A DNA stretch of 64,000 nucleotides, taken from the NCBI RefSeq assembly GCF_001536285.1, contig NZ_FAOZ01000023.1:62001-126000 (forward strand). Direction: 5' to 3'. The stretch's first letter is position 1; each line of letters begins with the position of its first letter. This document shows positions 54,001 to 62,670 of this stretch, piece by piece. The position numbers were made by a program, and so were the translations under genes. Source of the stretch: Parafrankia irregularis. Its GTDB lineage: Bacteria > Actinomycetota > Actinomycetes > Frankiales > Frankiaceae. Below the pieces are notes generated by a model. The model did no database searches. It saw nothing but the letters and a program-made list of their open reading frames with translations, and was not told where the DNA came from.

Positions 54001-56190
54001 CTAAAGCGGTGAATCCGCCTTGGAAGCCGTAGTTACCCCCGAGTGCGCGGTGGGCGGAACAGCCGCCTCACTCGCAGACCGACCTCGGGGCACGGCAATC
54101 CGTGAGGGCACATGCGCCACCTCCGTGGTGGGCACCGGCACCCGGCGACGGATGGTCTGTGCGCAGACCCGGGCCGCATCGACGAGCACGACGAGCGCGA
54201 GCAGGGCGAACAGCATCGCCAGGACACCGTCCACCGTGGAGTTCAGCACGACCCTGTGCATGTCACCGATGTTTTTGGCCGGTGCCAGAATCCTGCCGTC
54301 GTCGAGAGCGTCGGCGTAGCGGTCCCGCTGGGCGAAGAACCCGACCCTGGGGTCTGCGGAGAAGACCTTCTGCCAGGCCGCGGTAAAGGTGACGGCGACA
54401 TCCCAGGCGAGCGGGGCACCGGTGACCCAGGCCCACCGCACCCGCCCGCTCTTGACGAGCAGGGTGGTCGCGACAGTCAGCGCGATGGCCGCGAGCAGCT
54501 GGTTGGCCATCCCGAACAGCGGGAAAAGCTGGTTGATCCCACCGAGGGGATCAGTCGCCCCGGCCCACAGGAAATAGCCCCACGCACCGACCACCAGGGC
54601 GCTGCTCAGCCAGACTCCGGGCCACCAGCTCACCCGGCCGATCGGTTTCCACAGGTTCCCGAGCGTGTCCTGAAGCATGAACCGCCCGACCCGGGTGCCG
54701 GCGTCCACGGTGGTGAGGATGAACAACGCCTCGAACATGATGGCGAAGTGGTACCAGAAGGCGGCCAGCCCGCCGCCACCGAAAGCGCCGGAAAGAATGT
54801 GGGACATGCCGACGGCGAGCGTCGGGGCGCCGCCGGTACGGGCTACCAGCGTCGGCTCGCCCACGGCCCGGGCCGCGGCGTCGAGTGAGTCCGGGGTGAT
54901 GGTGAAGCCGAGGTGAGCGACCGCGGCCGAGGCCGAGGCCGCCGTCTGCCCGACCACTCCGGCGGGCGCGTTCATGGCGAAATAGAGGCCAGGGGTCAGA
55001 GCCGCCGCCGCGATCAGCGCCATCAGCGCGACGAAGGACTCGACCAGCATCGCCCCATAGCCGACCAGCCGTATCTGGGACTCTTTCTGGATCATTTTCG
55101 GGGTGGTGCCGCACGCGACGAGCGCGTGGAATCCGGACAGCGCGCCGCAGGCGATGGTGATGAACAGGAACGGGAACAGGCTGCCGGCGAACACCGGCCC
55201 GTTACCTCTGGTCGCGAAGGGGCTGACCGCCTCCGCCTGGAGCACCGGGAGCTCGACGACAACACCCACGGCGAGCAGACCGATGGTGCCGATCTTCATG
55301 AAGGTGGAGAGGTAGTCGCGTGGCGCGAGCAGCATCCACACCGGCAGCACCGAGGCGACGAAACCGTAGCCGACGAGGCAGATGACCAGCGCTTTCGGGC
55401 TCAGGGTGAAAGCGGAGGCGAGCCCCGACTGCTGTACCCAGCGGCCGGCGACAATCGCCGCGAACAACGCCGCGACGCCGAGGGCGGTCGCCTCGGCCAC
55501 TCGTCCGGGCCGAATCGCCCGCAGGTAGAGACCCATGAACACCGCGATCGGAATCGTCATCGCGATCGAGAAGGTGCCCCATGGCGAGTGCGCGAGCGCG
55601 TTCACCACGACGAGTGCGAGCACCGCCAACAAGATGATCATGATTGCGAAGACGGCGACCAGCGCGGCCACCCCGCCTACCGGGCCGATCTCGTCCCGGG
55701 CCAGCTGGCCGAGGCTCCTGCCGTCACGGCGCACCGAGAAGAACAGGGTGATCATGTCCTGCACCGCGCCGGCGAAGATCACGCCGACGACGATCCAGAT
55801 CGTGCCGGGCAGGTAGCCCATCTGCGCGGCCAGGACCGGGCCGACGAGCGGGCCGGCCCCGGCGATGGCGGCGAAGTGGTGGCCGAACAGCACCCGCCGG
55901 TCAGTCGGCTGGAAGTCGACGTCGTTGGCGAGGCGCTCGGCCGGCGTCGCCCGGGTGTCATCCACGCGCAGCACCCTGTCCGCCAGGAACCGTGCGTAGA
56001 AACGGAAGGCGATGGCGTAGGAGCCCAGGCCCGCGACCAGCATCCAGAGCGCGGACACCGACTCGCCCCGGGACAGCGCGAGCACAGCCCAGCCAACCCC
56101 GCCGGCCACCGCCACGATGGTCCAGACGGCGATCGACCGCGCCCGTCCGGCCCTGCCGGCGGTGTCGACGACGACGCGATGCGCGGTCAC
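54001..56190 (-). CDS. cstA: CstA family peptide/pyruvate transporter
   Basis: 729 residues, the usual length of carbon-starvation protein A. Around 16 helices are visible, with the family signature HHFAAIAGAGPLVGPVLAAQMGYLPG and AVQDMITLFFSVRRDGRSLGQ, GALSGFHALVACGTTPKMI and GGINQLFPLFGMANQLLAA. CstA/BtsT proteins take up pyruvate or peptides under carbon limitation. The GTG start (56190) lies inside the preceding gene's TGA, so both are coupled. The usual YbdD/YjiX partner is not seen downstream. Confidence 0.94.
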   Translation of the reverse strand: MTAHRVVVDTAGRAGRARSIAVWTIVAVAGGVGWAVLALSRGESVSALWMLVAGLGSYAIAFRFYARFLADRVLRVDDTRATPAERLANDVDFQPTDRRVLFGHHFAAIAGAGPLVGPVLAAQMGYLPGTIWIVVGVIFAGAVQDMITLFFSVRRDGRSLGQLARDEIGPVGGVAALVAVFAIMIILLAVLALVVVNALAHSPWGTFSIAMTIPIAVFMGLYLRAIRPGRVAEATALGVAALFAAIVAGRWVQQSGLASAFTLSPKALVICLVGYGFVASVLPVWMLLAPRDYLSTFMKIGTIGLLAVGVVVELPVLQAEAVSPFATRGNGPVFAGSLFPFLFITIACGALSGFHALVACGTTPKMIQKESQIRLVGYGAMLVESFVALMALIAAAALTPGLYFAMNAPAGVVGQTAASASAAVAHLGFTITPDSLDAAARAVGEPTLVARTGGAPTLAVGMSHILSGAFGGGGLAAFWYHFAIMFEALFILTTVDAGTRVGRFMLQDTLGNLWKPIGRVSWWPGVWLSSALVVGAWGYFLWAGATDPLGGINQLFPLFGMANQLLAAIALTVATTLLVKSGRVRWAWVTGAPLAWDVAVTFTAAWQKVFSADPRVGFFAQRDRYADALDDGRILAPAKNIGDMHRVVLNSTVDGVLAMLFALLALVVLVDAARVCAQTIRRRVPVPTTEVAHVPSRIAVPRGRSASEAAVPPTAHSGVTTASKADSPL

Positions 56191-56564
56191 GAGCCGCCAT
56201 CCCTGATCGCCCCGCTGGACAGACCCGCGAGTCCGACATCCGGCGGCAGGTCGCAGCTGAAGCGCCGCAGCCCGAACCGGCGGCGGCAGTCCACCGCGAT
56301 CGCCCGGCCCACCAGGTACGGGTAGGCCCGCGGATGGGCCACGGCGCGGTCGGGCGGGTCCGTGTCGAGCGGGCGGAAGCCGCGGTACCCGCACGTGACA
56401 GCCCTCGGCGCCGTGCGCAGCCACGGCTGGCCGGCGCATCCGCAGCACAGCCCCAGCGCGGCCCAGTCGAAAACGATCATCTCGTCCGCGCGGAGCGCCG
56501 TGCACGCACGGCCGGTCAGGCGGATCAACGCCGGCACGTCCTCATGAGCGGAGTCCACCGACAT
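56187..56564 (-). CDS. Small protein of unknown function coupled to cstA
   Basis: 125 residues, ending in a 4-base GTGA overlap with cstA. Cysteine-containing (LGLCCGCAGQPWLRT, VTCGYRGF, IAVDCRRRFG, RRFSCDLP) and partly hydrophobic, with no clear membrane helix. A YbdD-like assignment is not supported by the sequence (YbdD is about 65 residues and follows cstA). No Shine-Dalgarno is apparent. The ATG at 56564 could be too early. Confidence 0.55.
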   Translation of the reverse strand: MSVDSAHEDVPALIRLTGRACTALRADEMIVFDWAALGLCCGCAGQPWLRTAPRAVTCGYRGFRPLDTDPPDRAVAHPRAYPYLVGRAIAVDCRRRFGLRRFSCDLPPDVGLAGLSSGAIRDGGS

Positions 56565-56675
56565 GACACACGAAAAGCAACGACCCGGCTACATACAGTT
56601 TTCGCGTCGCCGCGGCGAGCCTCGGCGCCCAGGCCGACGTGATGGAGCGGCAGCAGTGCGGCCAGCCAGAACGGG

Positions 56676-56711
56676 GCAGCGCCCCGTCACGACGCTGTGA
56701 CGGGGCGCTGC
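56676..56711. terminator. 15-bp perfect hairpin after the solute-binding-protein gene
   Basis: Bases 56676-56690 pair perfectly with 56697-56711 around a 6-base loop, 139 bases beyond the solute-binding-protein stop (56850) and upstream of the small gene at 56564. It should end the binding-protein transcript before the cstA operon begins. Confidence 0.85.
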
Positions 56712-56849
56712 TTTCCCTCCGCTGCGGCCGGCCTGACATCCGGGAGGTTGTTCTGCCAGGCCGACCGCGGGAGGCCTGTCGCGCACGGGGCCGGCCCGCT
56801 GACGGGTGGGGCGCGGAGCTCCGAGCGCTGGGTGCTGAGTACTGAGTAC

Positions 56850-58178
56850 TTACTGGAAGTCGGTCGGAACCGGCTCGGACCATTTCCGGTCCGTGCCCGG
56901 CCAGCACAGCCACGGCTTCTCGGCGGTCGCCCCACCGATGAACTCGAACTTGCCGCCCTTGTAGGTCAGCAGGCTCATGCACTCCTGCTTCGGCCCGTGG
57001 GTGGCCGGGTCGTCCTGGGTCGGCATTTCGTGCTGACGTGACCAGTCGATCGCCGGGACGAGGCCGCCCGCGGTGAAGGAGGTCAGGGCGTTCGTCGCCT
57101 TGACGACGGAAGCCTGGGTGAATCCGGGGCCAGCGGCCTTGATGCCCTGGTAGGCGGTCTCGGCGGCGATCCAGCCGTACTCGGCGAGCTCCGTCAGCTT
57201 CGATCCGCTCTTTTCCATCCACTTCTTGAACAGGGCGAGGCCGTTGCCCTCCCCGTTCGACTCGAAGGGCCGGAAGGCGACACCGAGGACGTCGCCCTCG
57301 AACAGGTCACCGGCGTTCTTCATGAAGGTCAGGTCGTAGGAGTTCGACTGCAGGATCGGGACGTCCGCCATGCCCTGCCGCTTGAGCTCCTGGGCCAGCG
57401 TCTTCTGGCCGTTGATGTCGAAGCAGCTGACGATGAACTCGACGCCGGCGTTCTTCATCGCGCTGACCTCCGGGCCGATCCCGTTCGGGATGCCGAAGGC
57501 GATGCCGTTGTTGGTGTAGACGACCTGCTGGCCGGTTTCCTTCGAGTAGAGCTTGATGGTGTCGGTCGCCGCGTTCGCGCAGTCCTTGGAGCTCTGCGAG
57601 ACACCGTAACCCAGGGTGGCGATCTTCTTGTCACCGAGGACCTTGGGAGCGTAGGCCATGAAGTGGCGGGTGCAGGCGATGCACTCGACGCCGTTGCTCG
57701 CGTAGATCGAGTCGTGGCCGTTCATGTCGTCCGGGTACCACGGGACGGAGTAGACCGGGATGCCCGCGTTGGCCAGGTCCGGCCAGCCGGTCGCCAGCAT
57801 CGGGACGCTCAGGGTCGCGAAGGTGTCATTGTCGTTGATGATCTGCAGCGAGCCCTCCTTGTTCTTGGCAAGGGCGTCGTCGATCGTCGTGGTGAGCTTC
57901 AGCTTACGGCCGTCCAGGCCGCCCTCGCTGTTGCGGTAGTCGAAGTAGGCGTTGATGCCCTGGATGAAACAATCGTAAAGGCAGGTGCCCAGCGGGTTGT
58001 TCGTCTTCGTGCCGATAGCGGCGAAGTGGATCTCGTCGGCGGTGACGCCCGGCGAGGCGTTGGCCTCACGCGACACCGGGGTGTCGGGGGTCTTCTTGTC
58101 ACCCGAATTCGAACAGGCGCCGACCAGAAGGCCGGCGATGACAACGACAGAGGAAATCCACGATAAGTGTCGTCTCAT
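56850..58178 (-). CDS. Type I periplasmic binding lipoprotein (branched-chain amino-acid-like)
   Basis: 442 residues from ATG 58178 (AAGGGA upstream; ATG 58205 is a longer alternative). The lipoprotein signal is VVVIAGLLVGACSNSG, with Cys at the lipobox. The mature part has ADEIHFAAIGTKTNNP, ACTRHFMAYAPKVLGDKKIATLGYG, and FIVSCFDINGQKTLAQELKRQGM, a Leu/Ile/Val-binding-protein-like fold. No permease or ATPase gene is adjacent, so it is an orphan receptor in this window. A TetR gene is divergent (gap of 388 bases). Confidence 0.92.
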   Translation of the reverse strand: MRRHLSWISSVVVIAGLLVGACSNSGDKKTPDTPVSREANASPGVTADEIHFAAIGTKTNNPLGTCLYDCFIQGINAYFDYRNSEGGLDGRKLKLTTTIDDALAKNKEGSLQIINDNDTFATLSVPMLATGWPDLANAGIPVYSVPWYPDDMNGHDSIYASNGVECIACTRHFMAYAPKVLGDKKIATLGYGVSQSSKDCANAATDTIKLYSKETGQQVVYTNNGIAFGIPNGIGPEVSAMKNAGVEFIVSCFDINGQKTLAQELKRQGMADVPILQSNSYDLTFMKNAGDLFEGDVLGVAFRPFESNGEGNGLALFKKWMEKSGSKLTELAEYGWIAAETAYQGIKAAGPGFTQASVVKATNALTSFTAGGLVPAIDWSRQHEMPTQDDPATHGPKQECMSLLTYKGGKFEFIGGATAEKPWLCWPGTDRKWSEPVPTDFQ

Positions 58179-58298
58179 CAGACCGAAATCCCTTCGCAAC
58201 GCCATGCGATGTGCAAGGCTTGATGAATTGAACCAGTGTCTCGGCGCCCGGGCATATTCCGTCGCCTTTAATCAGATACAGCGCGCTCCCGGCCGCGA

Positions 58299-58321
58299 GC
58301 CGATCACCGGTAGCGATCGGC
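58299..58321. promoter_or_regulatory. Inverted repeat in the divergent binding-protein/TetR gap
   Basis: GCCGATC (58299-58305), 9 bases, GATCGGC (58315-58321). This is the clearest dyad in the 388-base gap and could be the TetR operator or an RNA hairpin. A TAGGCT -10-like box 8 bases before the TetR GTG (58553-58558) hints at a leaderless transcript. Nothing else stands out. Confidence 0.4.
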
Positions 58322-58566
58322 CGGGCATTGGCCGGGCCTCCCGGTGACCCGTGGGTTGCCCCATCGGCTGGACCACGCTCCTCGGCTGACGGGCCGGGCC
58401 CGAGGCCACCAGCGGGGCCCGGCTGGATCCGGGTTCCGCGCACGGCAACCTGCCCATCTCGACCTCCAGGAGTCACCGGCCACCATCCGCGCCCACTTCC
58501 TCACAAGTCTCCGCAACGGTGCGTATTGTTAATGCATCGGCGCGCCTGTGTCTAGGCTTAGGCGCC

Positions 58567-59157
58567 GTGACCGATGCCCGCCGGGGTAGACCCCGCAGCG
58601 ACCAGGCCGACCGCGCCATCCTCGGCGCCGCTGCGGACCTGCTCACCTCTGTCGGCTACGAGCGGCTCTCGGTCGAGGGCATCGCCGCCCGGGCGGGCGT
58701 GGCCAAGCAGACGATCTACCGGCGCTGGCCCTCCAAGGCGGCAGTGGTCGCGCAAGCCGTCCTCGCCGCGCAGTCCGGGGTTGCGATCGCCCCACCCGCG
58801 GACACCGGCGACCTACGCGCCGACCTGCAGGAATGGGCGCTGCAGTATGGACTGTGGCTGGCCGATCCGGTCGTGTCAGCGATGATTCGCGGGCTTGTCG
58901 CGGCAGCTGTGGACAGCCAGACCAACGCCACCCGGCTCTACGACCACCTCGCCGACCCGATCCGCACCGCGATTCTCAGCCGCCTCACCCAGGAGGCGGA
59001 ACGGGGCACGCTCCGCAAGGACGCCGACCTCGACGCGCTCATCGACGCCATCCTCGGCACCATGCTCTACCGGGTGCTCTCCAGCCTCACCGACGACCCC
59101 AAGCCCGACCTCGGGGGGCTCGTGAACATCCTCGTCGACGGGGTGCGGGCTCAATAA
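58567..59157 (+). CDS. TetR family transcriptional regulator
   Basis: 196 residues from GTG 58567. The DNA-binding domain reads RRGRPRSDQADRAILGAAADLLTSVGYERLSVEGIAARAGVAKQTIYRRWPSKAAVVAQAV, a full TetR HTH. The ligand domain (LADPVVSAMIRGLVAAAV) is of the TetR_C type. No ribosome-binding site is visible. It is divergent from the binding lipoprotein, its likely target. Its stop overlaps the stop of the next minus gene by 7 bases. Confidence 0.93.
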   Translation: MTDARRGRPRSDQADRAILGAAADLLTSVGYERLSVEGIAARAGVAKQTIYRRWPSKAAVVAQAVLAAQSGVAIAPPADTGDLRADLQEWALQYGLWLADPVVSAMIRGLVAAAVDSQTNATRLYDHLADPIRTAILSRLTQEAERGTLRKDADLDALIDAILGTMLYRVLSSLTDDPKPDLGGLVNILVDGVRAQ

Positions 59158-60185
59158 ACGCCGCCCCAGCCCACCACCTTTCGGTAGGTACGGGCGGCGA
59201 CCTTCCAGGCGGCGCGCTCCCCCGCCGCGGTGTCGGTGAGGACGGCGAAGCCGATCTGCTCCCCGAAATCCGGGCCGTTCCCCAGGTGGACCCGGAACCG
59301 GACCGCCGCATGCCCCGGATCGATGAAGACGATGTCGTCGATGCTCGGCCGAGCCGTCCGCACCATGTCCGGGTGTGCTGACCGCACCTGCTCCAGCAGC
59401 GGGCGCAACGCCTCTCCGCCCTCGATCGCCGCAAGCGTCGCGGTGGTCGCCGCGGCCACCGCGGCCGGGTCGGAGCCGCCCTGCCCACCGGTGAACGCCG
59501 TGGTGAAGGCGGCTCGGATCTGCTCGTCCGCCGCCTCCGGGTCGGCCGGCGGGACGCCGGGACAGGGCAACGCGAGCCCATCCGGCCACAGGACGACGGC
59601 CCGCTCCGCGGCTGCGCGCACGACGGCGGCGTCGACGACGGTCTCGCAGATCTGCAGCCCACGTGCCGGGAAGGCGGCCAGCAGGGTCAGGGGCCCGGGA
59701 GGTGGGAGCGGAGCGAGCCAGTAGCGGACCACCGCCCGCGGACCGGCCTCCGGCTCCGACACCTCGCGCCCCGACACGACGAGCTCCACGCCGTCGCGGC
59801 CGGGTGCCGGCCAGGCGAACTCCCGGGGCCACGGCATGCTGCTCGCCGTACGCCCGTCGGCGAAGCGGACGGCGAACGGAACGATCATGCTCGCCCCGTG
59901 CTCCCAGCCGCCCGGAAGTGTGGGCTCCCAGCCCGGCCCGCTGCCGTGCCGCAGCCGTATTTCCAGCGTGATCTCCACACCCATCGGGTAGGCGGACATA
60001 CCGACGACGGCGACCGCGGTATCCGCATTCGCGCCGATAAGCTGCTGAACCGGGGCGACACCGGGAAGAAAGTGCGTCAGGTTGCGGCCGAACGGCAGCT
60101 GCCGCGCCCTGCCACCGCCCCAGGAACCGAAGCCCCGCGCCACCGCGGACGCTATGGAACCGGGCTCCGCGGAGGAGAAGTTCAT
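59151..60185 (-). CDS. Hypothetical protein with beta-rich N-terminal domain
   Basis: 344 residues. The N-terminal 150 residues are beta-rich (AVAVVGMSAYPMGVEITLEIRLRHG, MIVPFAVRFADGR, WLAPLPPPGPLTLLAAFPARGL). The C-terminal 100 residues (IRAAFTTAFTGGQGGSDP, IDDIVFIDPGHAAVRFRVHLGN, VAARTYRKVVGWGGV) resemble a SnoaL/NTF2-like fold. I do not recognise a family. The ATG (60185) is within a palindrome and without a Shine-Dalgarno, so the start may be downstream. Confidence 0.65.
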   Translation of the reverse strand: MNFSSAEPGSIASAVARGFGSWGGGRARQLPFGRNLTHFLPGVAPVQQLIGANADTAVAVVGMSAYPMGVEITLEIRLRHGSGPGWEPTLPGGWEHGASMIVPFAVRFADGRTASSMPWPREFAWPAPGRDGVELVVSGREVSEPEAGPRAVVRYWLAPLPPPGPLTLLAAFPARGLQICETVVDAAVVRAAAERAVVLWPDGLALPCPGVPPADPEAADEQIRAAFTTAFTGGQGGSDPAAVAAATTATLAAIEGGEALRPLLEQVRSAHPDMVRTARPSIDDIVFIDPGHAAVRFRVHLGNGPDFGEQIGFAVLTDTAAGERAAWKVAARTYRKVVGWGGVY

Positions 60186-60199
60186 GATCTCAGATCATG
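60183..60199. promoter_or_regulatory. 17-base palindrome holding both divergent start codons
   Basis: CATGATCT (60183-60190), C, AGATCATG (60192-60199). The first three bases are the minus-strand ATG and the last three the plus-strand ATG. Either both genes start downstream, or the palindrome is an operator over leaderless promoters. GTG 60263 (GGGGAG upstream) is an alternative start for the plus gene. Confidence 0.6.
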
Positions 60200-60586
60200 G
60201 CAGAAATCACCCGTTCCGGACAGGCAACAAACAACGAACAACGCCGACAAGCCGGGGAGACCGTGCCTCATCTACGCGCCCGAATCCTCGACCGCATCGG
60301 CCAGCTTGAAGGGACCGCACGGGCCGTCCCGGGGCCGTCGATCTGGAATCCGCGGCAGGCCTCCGGCATGACCGGGGTCGCTCCCGCGACCGCCGCGCAC
60401 GTCGCCCGGTGGAACCCGAGCACTGTTCTCGTGCTGTGCGCCGGCGCCCGCGAGATCGTCGAGCTGCACGGCTACCGACACGACTGCGAGGGCGAGAACG
60501 GGCCGTGGAGCGTTCCCGAGGGCCGGGCCTGCGCGACCCTGCGCGCCGCCGCCCGGATGCTCGGCGTCGATCCGGACCAGGGCTGA
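60197..60586 (+). CDS. DUF6221 family protein
   Basis: 129 residues (107 if GTG 60263 is used). The core AAHVARWNPSTVLVLCAGAREIVELHGYRHDC ... GPWSVPEGRACATLRAAARMLGVDPDQG matches DUF6221 in layout: H-ARxxP-xVL, then a Cys-containing loop and an Ala-rich final helix. The function of the family is unknown. A related N-terminal domain is found at 44100-45140. Divergent from the 344-residue hypothetical protein. Confidence 0.75.
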   Translation: MAEITRSGQATNNEQRRQAGETVPHLRARILDRIGQLEGTARAVPGPSIWNPRQASGMTGVAPATAAHVARWNPSTVLVLCAGAREIVELHGYRHDCEGENGPWSVPEGRACATLRAAARMLGVDPDQG

Positions 60587-60634
60587 GCACGACGTATTAT
60601 TCGCCGGACGATCAGCGACCTGGAGGAACGGACG

Positions 60635-62080
60635 ATGGCTGTGCCTGCCGAGGAGCTGCTGCCAGGCACCCGCCGCGCCCTGCTGCACCGGCTGGCCGTC
60701 GGGCAGGCACAGGGGCGCACGCCCTCGCTGGTCGGCGCCGTCGTACGCGGCGGGCGACTGGTCTGGGCCGACGGCCGGAGCATGATCGACGGGCACAGCC
60801 CGGACGCGGACGTCCAGTACCGGATCGGTTCGATCACGAAGACCTTCGTCGCGGTCCAGGTCATGCGCCTACGGGACGAGGGGGCGCTGGATCTGGCCGA
60901 CCCGCTGGCCCGGCACCTGCCCGACCTCGCGGCCACGCCCACAGCCGAAGCCGCGGCAGCGGCTGGCCTGGGGGCGGGGGTCGGCGCCGCAGGCGGCGCC
61001 GGAGCGCTGACGATCGCCCACCTGCTCGGCCACACCTCGGGCCTCGCCTCCGAACCTCCCGGGCCCTGGTGGGAGCGCACCCCGGGAACGCTGCGGCCGC
61101 GGCTCGGCGACGTGCTCGACGAGCCGCCGCTGCGCCATCCGCCGGGCCGCCGGTTCCATTACTCCAACCCCGGGTTCGCGCTGCTCGGTGCGCTCGTCAG
61201 CCGGCTGCGCGGGCAGCCGTGGGGCGACACGCTGCACCAGGAGCTGTTGGCACCGCTCGGCCTGAGCCGGACCACACTGCTCCCGCAGGCGCCGCACGCC
61301 GGTGGCTTCGCGGTCCATCCCTGGGCCGATGTGATGCTGCCCGAGCCTCTGCAGGACACCGGTGTGATGGCGCCGGCGGGCCAGCTCTGGTCGACCGCCG
61401 CCGACCTGGCCCGTTGGGCGGTGTTCCTGACCCGCGGCGACAAGGACATCCTGAGCGCCGACACCCTGGCCGAGATGCGCCAGCCCACCTCGGGCCCCGA
61501 CAAGGCCGACGGCTGGACCACCGCCACCGGGCTCGGCCTGCAGCTGCGGCGGCACGACGGCCGCCTGCTGTACGGCCACGCCGGCTCGATGCCGGGATTC
61601 CTGGCCGGGGTCTGGGTGAGCCGAAGCGACGACGTCGCCGCGGTCGTCCTGGCGAACGCGACGGCAGGGCCCGCGGTCGCCCAGATCGCGGCGGACCTGA
61701 TCCGGATCGTCGCCGAGCACGAGCCGCGCATCCCGGAGCCCTGGCGCCCGGTGTCCGCCGTCGACCCGGAGCTGCTGGCGCTCACCGGCCTGTGGCACTG
61801 GGGCCCGGCACCGCACCTGATGTACCTGCGCGCCGACGGCGGGCTGGAGCTCATCCCGCAGGGCCAGACGGGCCGCGGCTCCCGCTTCCGCGCCGAGCCG
61901 GACGGCACCTGGACGGGGTTGGACGGCTACTACGCGGGCGAGACCCTGCGCGTCGTCCGCGCGGCGGACGGCACCGCGGGCCACCTGGACATCGGCACCT
62001 TCGTCTTCACCCGCACGCCCTACGACCCCGGCGTGGACATTCCCGGCGGCATCGACCCGGACCCCTGGCAGGCCTACTGA
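60635..62080 (+). CDS. Class C beta-lactamase-like serine hydrolase
   Basis: 481 residues; GGAGG is 8 bases before the ATG. Catalytic S66-I-T-K69 (GSITKTF), the second motif HYSNPGFALLG (Tyr-x-Asn), and GHAGSMPG in place of KTG. These define the serine beta-lactamase-related/esterase group. There is no signal peptide, so it is likely cytoplasmic. The C-terminal 110 residues add a lipocalin-like beta domain. A TATTAT -10-like box lies at 60595-60600. The stop overlaps the MarR gene end by 7 bases (convergent). Confidence 0.92.
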   Translation: MAVPAEELLPGTRRALLHRLAVGQAQGRTPSLVGAVVRGGRLVWADGRSMIDGHSPDADVQYRIGSITKTFVAVQVMRLRDEGALDLADPLARHLPDLAATPTAEAAAAAGLGAGVGAAGGAGALTIAHLLGHTSGLASEPPGPWWERTPGTLRPRLGDVLDEPPLRHPPGRRFHYSNPGFALLGALVSRLRGQPWGDTLHQELLAPLGLSRTTLLPQAPHAGGFAVHPWADVMLPEPLQDTGVMAPAGQLWSTAADLARWAVFLTRGDKDILSADTLAEMRQPTSGPDKADGWTTATGLGLQLRRHDGRLLYGHAGSMPGFLAGVWVSRSDDVAAVVLANATAGPAVAQIAADLIRIVAEHEPRIPEPWRPVSAVDPELLALTGLWHWGPAPHLMYLRADGGLELIPQGQTGRGSRFRAEPDGTWTGLDGYYAGETLRVVRAADGTAGHLDIGTFVFTRTPYDPGVDIPGGIDPDPWQAY

Positions 62081-62631
62081 CGTCCCGGCGTCCGGGCGGG
62101 CTCGGCGGCGGTCAGGCGGTCAACAGCGTCGTTGAGCGCGCCCAGCTCGGCGGCGAGGGCCCGCACCCGGTCCGGCCCGAACTCGGCCAGCGCCTTCTTG
62201 AAGACCTCGGCCCGCAGTGCGCCTTCATGCGCGTACACCCGCTCGCCCTCCGGGGTCGCCCGCAGCAGGCGGCGCCGGGTGCCGGGCGCGGGCAGGAACT
62301 CGAGGAGACCACGGCCGATCGCGGCCTTCACCTGGCGGCTGACCGTGGACTGCTCCAGTTGCAGCATCTCCTCCAGCTCTCGCATCGAGAGGGGGCCCGT
62401 TTCCGCCAGCGCCCAGAGGATCCGGAAGCTCGACCGGTCGAGGGTCGACTCCTCGGGAAGCTGGACCCGCCTCCGGCTGAGCCGCAGAACCTCGTTCCCG
62501 AGCGCCCGCAGCGCCTCGTCGTCGATCGACTCCCCCAGGTCCCCCGCCAACCTCAGATCCCCCGAGACCTCGGGTTCCGACCAGGCCCGGTGGTCAGGGT
62601 GCGGCGGGCCGGCGGTGTGGCTGCCGTCCAT
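62074..62631 (-). CDS. MarR family transcriptional regulator
   Basis: 185 residues from ATG 62631, with GGAGG 5 bases before. The winged-helix core reads DRSSFRILWALAETGPLSMRELEEMLQLEQSTVSRQVKAAIGRGLLEFLPAPGTRRRLLRATPEG, followed by the dimer helix. MarR proteins usually repress an efflux gene; the MFS gene lies 40 bases upstream on the same strand, a likely target. Confidence 0.94.
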   Translation of the reverse strand: MDGSHTAGPPHPDHRAWSEPEVSGDLRLAGDLGESIDDEALRALGNEVLRLSRRRVQLPEESTLDRSSFRILWALAETGPLSMRELEEMLQLEQSTVSRQVKAAIGRGLLEFLPAPGTRRRLLRATPEGERVYAHEGALRAEVFKKALAEFGPDRVRALAAELGALNDAVDRLTAAEPARTPGRQ

Positions 62632-62640
62632 AGCATCCTC

Positions 62641-62664
62641 CAGTACGTGGAACACAAGCAGTAC
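62641..62664. promoter_or_regulatory. CAGTAC direct repeat before the MarR gene
   Basis: CAGTAC at 62641-62646 and 62659-62664, in the 39-base MFS-MarR gap. Each contains the GTAC palindrome. Possible MarR operator; weak evidence. Confidence 0.3.
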
Positions 62665-62670
62665 CAGACG

